A program made the position numbers and the translations under genes. From assembly GCA_963819855.1 (NCBI GenBank), contig CAWFYC010000021.1, positions 930,001 through 994,000 of the forward strand: DNA of 64,000 bases, given 5' to 3'. The notes beneath the pieces were generated by a model. The model saw only the letters and a list, made by a program, of their open reading frames with translations, made no database searches and was not told where the DNA came from. The stretch comes from JAMXLO01 sp963819855. Lineage in GTDB: Bacteria; Pseudomonadota; Alphaproteobacteria; Acetobacterales; Acetobacteraceae. Below, one piece after another: positions 53,470 to 64,000 of the stretch. How positions within the stretch are numbered: the first letter of the stretch is position 1; each line of letters starts with the position of its first letter.

Positions 53470-54443
53470 CGGTCCTGCTGACCGGGGTGGCGGGCTTCAT
53501 CGGCTATCATGTCGCAGAGGCGCTGCTGGCGCGCGGTGACCAGGTGATCGGCGTGGACAATCTGAATGCCTATTACGATGTACGATTGAAGCAGGGGCGA
53601 TTGGCGAGACTCGACGGGAGAGAGGGCTTTGAATTCCATCGGACGGATGTGGCTGATCGGGATGCGGTTCATGCGCTGATTAATGAAAACAAGACGATCG
53701 ACGTTATTGTTCATCTAGCGGCGCAAGCTGGTGTGCGGCATTCGCTGATCGATCCGTATGCCTACGTCCAGTCGAACGTGATGGGCCACCTCGTCATGCT
53801 GGAGGCGGCGCGCCTGCTGCCGAAACTGCGCCATGTTGTCTATGCCAGTTCCTCGTCGGTCTATGGCGCCAACAGGACGCTGCCGTTCAGCGAGACCGAT
53901 CCGGTTGATGCCCCGGTGTCGATCTATGCCGCGACCAAGCGGGCAGACGAACTGATGAGCCACGCCTATGCCCATTTGCACGGACTGCCGCAGACCGGGC
54001 TGCGGTTTTTCACGGTGTATGGTCCGTGGGGACGGCCCGATATGGCTTACTACAGCTTCGCCAGGGCGATCGTGGCGGGTGAGCCGATCACGCTCTACGA
54101 GGGTGGCACGCTGCGGCGCGACTTCACCTACATCGATGATATCGTGAATGGCGTAGTGGGGTGCCTTGACCGCCCGCCGGTGGAGGCCGTGCCGGCCCGG
54201 GTCCTGAACATCGGCAATCACCGCAGCGAGCAGGTGAGCACGCTGGTTCGCTTGCTGGAACAGGCTTTGGGGCGGCGGGCGATTCTACGGGAAGCGCCGA
54301 GGCCGCCGGCCGACGTGGAGGAGACATTCGCCTCGATCGAAGCCATCTCCGCCCTGACCGGCTTTGCGCCGCGTACGTCTCTGGAGGGTGGGATTCCGCG
54401 CTTCGTGGCCTGGTTCAAGGCGTGGCACGGGCTCAACGAATAA
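53466..54443 (+). CDS. NAD-dependent nucleotide-sugar epimerase (UDP-glucuronate 4-epimerase-like)
   Basis: 325 residues from the GTG at 53466 inside the gmhA stop. TGVAGFIGYH is the NAD loop, VDNLNAYYDVRLKQGRL matches UDP-glucuronate epimerases, and SSSSVYG and IYAATKRADE give the catalytic Ser and Tyr-Lys. YGPWGRPDMA is a further family block. It likely makes UDP-galacturonate for surface polysaccharide. The pairing with gmhA suits envelope-sugar synthesis. Confidence 0.87.
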   Translation: MTVLLTGVAGFIGYHVAEALLARGDQVIGVDNLNAYYDVRLKQGRLARLDGREGFEFHRTDVADRDAVHALINENKTIDVIVHLAAQAGVRHSLIDPYAYVQSNVMGHLVMLEAARLLPKLRHVVYASSSSVYGANRTLPFSETDPVDAPVSIYAATKRADELMSHAYAHLHGLPQTGLRFFTVYGPWGRPDMAYYSFARAIVAGEPITLYEGGTLRRDFTYIDDIVNGVVGCLDRPPVEAVPARVLNIGNHRSEQVSTLVRLLEQALGRRAILREAPRPPADVEETFASIEAISALTGFAPRTSLEGGIPRFVAWFKAWHGLNE

Positions 54444-54919
54444 AGCGTCGTACGGGGCCTTGACCGTGGGGGCACAGGGGCCTACATCGCGCTCCCGCTG
54501 CACCGGACGGCTGGATTTACCTCTTGCCTCTCTGCTGCGGCTGAGTTAGGGTTCTTGTTCTGCGCCGGGTTTGGCGCACATCTGAGCAAGTCAACCGTTG
54601 GGCCCGTTCTTACGGGGCTGTGGGTGACTTCGCTTCGGTCTTTGACAGTTGCATAGGCTAGGAAGGGATACGTTGGCGGCGCCCTCGGGTCTTCGTGCGC
54701 GAGCATGGGGCTGATCGAGCGGCCGGACTGGCGGTCTGGGTGGATAGCACTCGGATTCGATGGTTTGGCCTTGAGGGCGTCTGGAAGCGTATCGTCTTTG
54801 ATGCGTTACAGTACGCTTTGAAGGTTGTTCCGGTTCACTCGTGGTGACGTTCATCACGATGGGTCGGGGCAGACCATGAGTTCGGGTCTGTTCGTTTTGC
54901 AGCTTCAGGGCTGCGAGAT
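54444..54919 (+). promoter_or_regulatory. rRNA operon promoter and leader region
   Basis: About 475 bases without a gene. TTGCCT at 54524 and TAGGGT at 54547 are 17 bases apart and are my best promoter candidate. TTGACC at 54460 with TACATC at 54483 is a second. TGCGCC-GGGTTT-GGCGCA at 54561-54578 is a small hairpin. The transcript then contains a boxA-like site near 54636. Confidence 0.4.
54636..54648 (+). promoter_or_regulatory. boxA-like antitermination site
   Basis: CGGTCTTTGACAG resembles the rRNA antiterminator boxA (TGCTCTTTAACA) and lies about 285 bases before the 16S gene. It could also be read as a -35 element (TTGACA), but no good -10 follows. Confidence 0.5.
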
Positions 54920-56413
<1,494 letters not shown>

Positions 56414-56436
56414 AAGGAACTGTCCTGAGGTTGGCT

Positions 56437-56453
56437 CCCGGATCAAGTCCGGG
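56437..56453. repeat. Small palindrome in the 16S-tRNA spacer
   Basis: CCCGGA-TCAAG-TCCGGG, a common alphaproteobacterial intergenic palindrome. A second stem, GTCTCCGG/CCGGAGAC, lies at 56479-56500. Both may serve as pre-rRNA processing structures. Confidence 0.5.
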
Positions 56454-56606
56454 ACAAGCTTTGGGACGGTCCGACAAAGTCTCCGGTGGATGCCGGAGAC
56501 GGCTCAGGCTGTTGGCCTGCCGTTGGATCGGCGCCGCCAGCGTATCCCTTCCCCGCGATACAGTGATCGGTCCGCCACGATTGGTTGTCGGGCGAGCGAT
56601 CGCCGA

Positions 56607-56683
<77 letters not shown>

Positions 56684-56729
56684 AATGCTCCTCATTTGGC
56701 AAGCGTTTCATTTGCCAGCTATGGGATTT

Positions 56730-56805
56730 GGGGGTGTAGCTCAGCTGGGAGAGCACCTGCTTTGCAAGCAGGGGGTCGTCGGTTCGAGTCCGATCACCTC
56801 CACCA
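56730..56805 (+). tRNA. tRNA-Ala (TGC)
   Basis: GGGGGTG pairs with CACCTCC, discriminator A, encoded CCA. The anticodon loop gives TGC. It follows tRNA-Ile by 46 bases as in most alphaproteobacterial rRNA spacers. Confidence 0.97.
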
Positions 56806-57142
56806 CGACCCTGGTTTCAGGGGTTGGGGTATGGAGATGATCGGATGGTATCGCGGAGAAGCGAAAGCAATCGGCATTGATGGTTCTGTGTGGAACTGCG
56901 ATGCCGGAGGTGTCTCCGAGTGGAGGTGCCGTTCTTTGTCAGGGTGAATCAGGTTCTGGTGCGTCTCTGGGCGCGACCATCGCGATGTCTGACCGAACGC
57001 TTCGGCGTTCAGCGATGGTGCGGTGTTCAGAGGCGACTGTTGTGTGCTGAGCGAGAGTGATTCCGCGATGAGCTGAAGCCGCCTCACCTGAGGATGGTTT
57101 CTGTGCATGGTGGATTCCCGGGTCTAGGCCCGGGGACAAAGT
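56806..57142 (+). other. tRNA-Ala to 23S spacer
   Basis: About 340 bases of transcribed spacer without a gene. CCCGGG-TCTAGG-CCCGGG at 57117-57134 is a palindrome just before the 23S start and a candidate processing or dispersed-repeat hairpin. Confidence 0.6.
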
Positions 57143-59910
<2,768 letters not shown>

Positions 59911-59996
59911 CTGCACCATGCATGGAAATCATCCTCAGACTTTCAGCACACAACTCACCAGAACCTAGATTCAGCCCGACTGCGGATGGGCTGGAC

Positions 59997-60114
59997 GACC
60001 TGGTGGCTTTGGCGGGGGGCCTGCACCCGATCCCATCCCGAACTCGGCCGTGAAAACCCCCAGCGCCCATGGTACTGCGTCCTAAGGCGCGGGAGAGTAG
60101 GTCGCTGCCAGGTC
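59997..60114 (+). rRNA. 5S ribosomal RNA
   Basis: GACCTGG at 59997 pairs with CCAGGTC ending at 60114, giving 118 bases. CCCGATCCCATCCCGAACTC and GGGAGAGTAGGTCG are standard 5S segments. Confidence 0.94.
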
Positions 60115-60142
60115 TTCCAACCCATCCGCCCATTCTATCCAA

Positions 60143-60219
<77 letters not shown>

Positions 60220-60304
60220 CCAAGATACATGATCAGCCGCAATCGAGTGGTTCGCCCATCCGGCTCTTCACCGTCGTGCGGCTGCCTGCCGTAAGCGTTG
60301 CGGG

Positions 60305-61537
60305 CAGGGGAATCGGGTGAAGGAGCTATGCGGTGAGCAGGCTGGCGAGGAAGTTGTCATCCCAGCCGGCGGACTTGCGCTTGAGCCGCAATGAGGTTTT
60401 GCCGGGGGCGTTTCGGATCAGATTGTGTGCCATGTGCTTGATGGTGGTGAAGTTGGCTGGTGCGTGATCGGTTCGCAACCGGGCTTCATCGTCGCGAAAG
60501 ATCATGTCCATGACCCAATGTAGGCTGTTCTCGATCGCCCAGTGGCTGCGGATGATCGGGCCCACCAGATGCGCCAATAGCATCAGCGATGTGATGTAGA
60601 AGCGCGTCTCCTGCTCGATCTTGTCTCCGGTCTCGCGAACGCTGTCGACGACCACCACGGCGTTCAGTCCGGGCCAATCGTGGCGCTGCTGCAGCCATGC
60701 GACATCGTGTATGACGGTGGTGGTCCTGGTCTCGATGCGGCCGTGATCGCCATCGATCGTCTGGTCCCGGCTGATCTCGGTGTCCTTGAAGCCGGCCGCC
60801 TTCTGCTCAGCCACGAACAGTTCGACATCGTCGCGCAGCGAACCCTGATTGCCCTTCAGCGCCAGCATGTAGTCAGCCTTCTTGTCGACGATCTTCTGGG
60901 CGATGTCGCGCTGGCAGCCCATCGCGTCGATGGTCACGATCGCCCCCTCGATGGCCAACATCTCCAATAGCTTGGGGATGGCGATGATCTCGTTGGACTT
61001 TTCCGCCACCTTGACCTGGCCGAGCACTAGCCGCTGGCGTGCCGCGAACGCCGAGACCATGTGGATTGGCGGCTGGCTGCGGTTCTTGCGGCCAGACCGT
61101 CGCGCGGTCTTGCCGTCGATCGCAACCACCCCCTCTGGCACCCCGGTCGTCGCCGCCACCCAGGCAACAAAGCAGCGCTGGAACTGCTCGGCGTCGAGCG
61201 CGGCAAGGATGTCGCCCAGATGGTCATGGGCCGGTGTGCCGTCTCGGAAGCGGCGGAACCGGCGCAGCAGCGCCAGCTTCTTGTCGCCGAACAAGGCGAT
61301 ATCGACAGGCAGAGCAGCAGAACCTCGTCGAGCGGGTAGGTGATCTTGCCTTGCTGGCGAGGGTCTTTCAGGTCCTTGAAATGACTCAGAAAAACCACCG
61401 TCTCGTGCCAAGCAGCACAATCCGCTGTTACCTCGTTCATGGCTGTCCCCCGGGTCGTGTCCCGCAAGCGAATCGAGGGGTGCCATCGATTCAGCACTTT
61501 ATCGGTTTGTCACCTAATTCTTCACCCGATTGCCCTG
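60305..61537 (-). mobile_element. ISAs1-family insertion sequence with 10-base target duplication
   Basis: 1,233 bases bounded by 18-base inverted repeats, 60305-60322 and 61520-61537, with one mismatch and starting CAGGG as in ISAs1 elements. GCGTTGCGGG is present directly on both sides (60295-60304 and 61538-61547), an exact 10-base target duplication. It carries a single transposase gene on the minus strand, which is broken. Confidence 0.92.
60326..61440 (-). pseudogene. ISAs1-family transposase, frameshifted
   Basis: From the ATG at 61440 the frame has the ISAs1 N-terminus (FLSHFKDLKDPRQQGKITYP, LDEVLLLCL). The rest (DIALFGDKKLALLRRFRRF onward) is in another frame ending at 60326. The join lies near 61312-61320, and the 8-10 residues usually found there are missing, so a small deletion has changed the frame. 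The DDE residues remain: Asp in VVAIDGKTARRS, Asp in VTIDAMGCQ and Glu in HWAIENSLHW. The element should be unable to move on its own. Confidence 0.82.
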
Positions 61538-61547
61538 GCGTTGCGGG
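61538..61547. repeat. Target-site duplication, right copy
   Basis: GCGTTGCGGG, identical to 60295-60304 on the other side of the ISAs1 element. Confidence 0.9.
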
Positions 61548-61659
61548 GCAGCCACATTGCTTCCTCGGCGCGGTGTATGATCCTGTCCTGGCGGGATGAG
61601 AGATATCGGATCGACCTGTGAGTATGGCTTGCTACGCGCTGTTGGGCGCTTCGATGGTG

Positions 61660-61790
61660 TCGGTGTGTTCCGGTTCCACGGCAGCAACGTGTGCAATTCG
61701 TGCTGCTTGGTGGTTCCCGCCACGATGCGTTGCAGCACATCGGTCAGCCAGGCCAGTGGATTGTCTGCCAGTGTGACGTCCTGATGTAAG
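61660..61790 (-). pseudogene. IS66 transposase C-terminal remnant
   Basis: The minus strand reads NPLAWLTDVLQRIVAGTTK and then HELHTLLPWN, which matches the C-terminal element of IS66-family TnpC transposases. There is no start, no catalytic domain and no other IS66 gene. It is a short fossil between the ISAs1 element and the following gene. The rest of 61548-61998 shows nothing else I can identify. Confidence 0.55.
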
Positions 61791-61998
61791 CGGTGTGGAA
61801 GAGACCTCTTGACTAGGGGCTGGGAGGTCAGGCCGGGCGACCTGGGCTCCCACTTCCCTCACGAGCAGTATGCGGCCAGCCAACGGGATCGACGTGCGCC
61901 GGCTTGGCATCGCGGAGCCGCCGGTGCTTAGGGTGGCACGCCCTTGCCTTCGGTCCACAACTGTATTGACATGGCAGCACCCGCCAGGAGCCACCGAT

Positions 61999-64000
61999 AT
62001 GCCGACGATCCGTCCCGCCGTTTATTTGGCCAGAAGATTTGTGCGCGCATTGGGGTGCGGCGCCGGATCGTGCTGGCTGGCGGCGATAGCGGTTCTGCCG
62101 GCGCAAGACGCGATGGCGGCGCCTGCGATCACCATCATGACCCAGAACATGGACGAGGGGACCAACTACCTGGCGCTCACCACCGCGACCGACCCGACCT
62201 CCTTCGTCGCGGCCGTCAGCCAGACCTATAATGAGATCGCCGCAACCACGCCGGGCGTCCGCGCGGGCGCCATCGCACAGGAGATCGCCACCCAGCATCC
62301 CGATCTCGTGGCGCTGCAGGAAGCATCGATCGTGCGAACCGGGCCCCTCGGTGCTCCCGCTCCCCCCACCGCTGTCACATCGGATCTGCTGCAATCGCTG
62401 CTTGCCAGCCTGAGTACGCTGGGCCAGCACTACGCGCCGGTGGTGATCGGCACCGAACTGGATGCGACGGCACCCAGCACACTGGGCTTCAACGTCAGAC
62501 TGACGACCCAGGATGTCATCCTCGCGCGGACCGATCTGCCGGCATCGCAATTCAGCATCACAAACCCGCAGGCACAGCACTTCGCAACCCAGCTCAACGT
62601 ACCGACGCCGGTGGGGACTGTTCCATTCACCCGCGGCTGGGTCTCGGTCGATGCGACGGTGGACGGGCAATCGTTTCGGTTTGTCGACACGCACCTGGAC
62701 ACTGGGCAACTCCTCCCGGGCGCCATCCAGTTGGCGCAGGCACAGGAACTGCTCGCTACCGCCGGTGCCACCTCGCTGCCGGTAATCTACACCGGCGATT
62801 TCAACAGTTCGGCCGATGATCCCTCGGATCCGACCTTCCCGACCTACCAGGCGCTGATCGGCTCGGGTCTGGGCGACGCCTGGGCGACGCTGCACCCCGG
62901 CGACCCGGGGTTCACGTGCTGCGAGTCCGATCTGCTCAGCCAAGATCCGACGCTGACCCAGCGGATCGACCTCGCGCTGTTCACCGCGCCGTTCGGCGTC
63001 GAGGACATCCACCGCATCGGGATTTCGCCCTCCGACAAGACCGACACCGGCCTGTGGCCATCGGATCATTCCGGGCTCGTCGCGACCTTCGTGCTGCCGG
63101 CACCGGAGCCGGCGGCGGCCGGTCTGTTCGGTGTCGGGCTCGCGGTCCTCGGCGCCATCCACCGACGCCGGCGTGTCGCAGCGATCCTGACCGCAATGGC
63201 ATTGACCATGCCGGCAGCCTTGCCCGCCTCGGCAGCGACCTACTCGTCGCTGTTTGCATTCGGCGACAGCCTGTCCGATGCCGGCAACGCATTCGTCGCG
63301 ACCGGCGGCTTAGTACCGGCAGCGCCCTATTCCGGCGGTCGCTTCAGCAACGGGCCGGTCTGGGTGCAGGACCTTGCTGCCAAACTAGGGCTTGGTTCGC
63401 TGGGGCCCAGCCTGCTCGGCGGTAACGACTATGCAGTCGGTGGGGCGCAGACCGGGACGTCGCCGGTTCATACCGCCGGTCCTGGCGATCTGCCGGCGGA
63501 ATTCGCCGCATTCGCCACGATGCATCCGACTGCCCCGAGCGGCGCGCTCTACACGCTGGCGATTGGCGCCAACGATCTATTCGCGGTGTTGCAATCCGCC
63601 AATCCGCTCGCCGCCGCCCCTGCCACAATCGCGGCGGCAATCGACAACATCGATACCGTCGTAGGGGACCTCGCGGCGGCAGGCGCGCGCGACTTCCTCA
63701 TCATGACGGTGCCGGACCTCGGTGTCACGCCCAGCGTTACCGCGTTCGGTTCCGCCGCCAGCACGCTCGCGACGACCCTTACCGCATCCTTCAATTCGGA
63801 CCTGGTGGCCTCGATCGATGCCTTGGCGGCCGCGGACGGCCTCGATATCCGGATGCTCGACGCCTTCGGCCTGTTGGACGAGGAGGTTGCGAAACCATCA
63901 GCCTTCGGCTTCACTGACGGGACCACTCCATGCTGGACCGGGACCTACTTCGGCACCGGCGGCACGCTTTGCACGACTTCGCCGAGCGGCCAGGACGCGC
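61999..64000 (+). CDS. Fusion: endonuclease/exonuclease/phosphatase domain, internal PEP-CTERM, SGNH/GDSL hydrolase (runs off the end)
   Basis: One open frame of at least 667 residues from the ATG at 61999 (AGGAG eight bases upstream). Signal peptide about 1-41 (hydrophobic run, AMA). EEP domain: Asn50 in MTQNMDEG, Glu108 in LQEAS, GDFN at 266-269 and SDH at 355-357. A PEP-CTERM signal follows: PEP at 369-371, a hydrophobic helix and four arginines near 385-390. Without a stop, a second signal-like stretch ends in PASA, then GDSL at 422-425 (Ser424) and GAND at 523-526 of an SGNH hydrolase. The last SGNH block (D..H) is beyond the window. I verified codon by codon that no stop interrupts the join. 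Confidence 0.8.
   Translation, partial: MPTIRPAVYLARRFVRALGCGAGSCWLAAIAVLPAQDAMAAPAITIMTQNMDEGTNYLALTTATDPTSFVAAVSQTYNEIAATTPGVRAGAIAQEIATQHPDLVALQEASIVRTGPLGAPAPPTAVTSDLLQSLLASLSTLGQHYAPVVIGTELDATAPSTLGFNVRLTTQDVILARTDLPASQFSITNPQAQHFATQLNVPTPVGTVPFTRGWVSVDATVDGQSFRFVDTHLDTGQLLPGAIQLAQAQELLATAGATSLPVIYTGDFNSSADDPSDPTFPTYQALIGSGLGDAWATLHPGDPGFTCCESDLLSQDPTLTQRIDLALFTAPFGVEDIHRIGISPSDKTDTGLWPSDHSGLVATFVLPAPEPAAAGLFGVGLAVLGAIHRRRRVAAILTAMALTMPAALPASAATYSSLFAFGDSLSDAGNAFVATGGLVPAAPYSGGRFSNGPVWVQDLAAKLGLGSLGPSLLGGNDYAVGGAQTGTSPVHTAGPGDLPAEFAAFATMHPTAPSGALYTLAIGANDLFAVLQSANPLAAAPATIAAAIDNIDTVVGDLAAAGARDFLIMTVPDLGVTPSVTAFGSAASTLATTLTASFNSDLVASIDALAAADGLDIRMLDAFGLLDEEVAKPSAFGFTDGTTPCWTGTYFGTGGTLCTTSPSGQDA

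Noticed and set aside
61828..63162. 444-residue minus-strand frame over the EEP-GDSL fusion
   Set aside because: The plus frame has a ribosome site, signal peptide and complete EEP motifs; the minus frame is Arg-rich without motifs.

Overview
The window reads as chromosomal DNA of a GC-rich alphaproteobacterium, most likely of the Acetobacteraceae/Rhodospirillales. This rests on the 16S rRNA sequence, the rrn layout (16S, tRNA-Ile, tRNA-Ala, 23S, 5S, tRNA-fMet), a FixK/FnrN-type regulator, the 'cisplatin damage' DNA ligase family, and many solute-binding and catabolic genes. No taxonomic search could be run, so the family assignment is an inference.

Layout. 1-13,050: mixed housekeeping and oxidoreductase genes: the end of prmA, a rhodanese, cysK, two medium-chain dehydrogenases, an extradiol-dioxygenase-like protein, an Fnr regulator with a perfect anaerobox upstream, tRNA-Leu, tRNA-Asn, a phytanoyl-CoA dioxygenase-like protein, parE, a VapC-type toxin coupled to an unusual partner, and an Asp/Glu racemase homologue without its catalytic cysteines. 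13,242-16,737: secD-secF with a Bug/TctC-type binding protein overlapping secF by four bases. 16,734-18,677: an intact IS1634-like insertion sequence lying across the end of that gene. 18,782-20,215: a membrane-anchored AAA ATPase without a recognisable partner.

20,221-52,853: a long catabolic accessory region. It holds a PrpF-family isomerase, sulfatase, luciferase-like monooxygenase, DUF1989 and NIPSNAP proteins, a GlcG-like protein, a DNA ligase, two tandem HpcH/HpaI aldolases, two HyuA/HyuB hydantoinase/oxoprolinase cassettes facing each other around MFS, enolase-superfamily and LysE genes, a hydroxyacid dehydrogenase, a complete TRAP transporter, MmgE/PrpD, an HMG-CoA-lyase-like enzyme, an isocitrate-lyase/PEP-mutase enzyme, an NHL protein and a 3-hydroxybutyrate dehydrogenase. 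The gene families suggest uptake and retro-aldol/lyase breakdown of branched di- or tricarboxylic acids, lactams or hydantoins, ending in pyruvate, acyl-CoA or ketone-body pools; the substrate cannot be read from the sequence. Three genes here carry frame disruptions (DUF899 protein, PEP-mutase paralogue, FAD oxidoreductase).

52,879-54,443: gmhA and a nucleotide-sugar epimerase. 54,444-60,219: a complete rRNA operon. 60,295-61,547: an ISAs1-family element with an exact 10-base target duplication but a broken transposase, next to an IS66 transposase remnant. 61,999-64,000: one uninterrupted reading frame that joins an endonuclease/exonuclease/phosphatase domain, an internal PEP-CTERM sorting signal and an SGNH/GDSL hydrolase domain, running off the window end. 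This fusion and the VapC partner are the most unusual items in the window.
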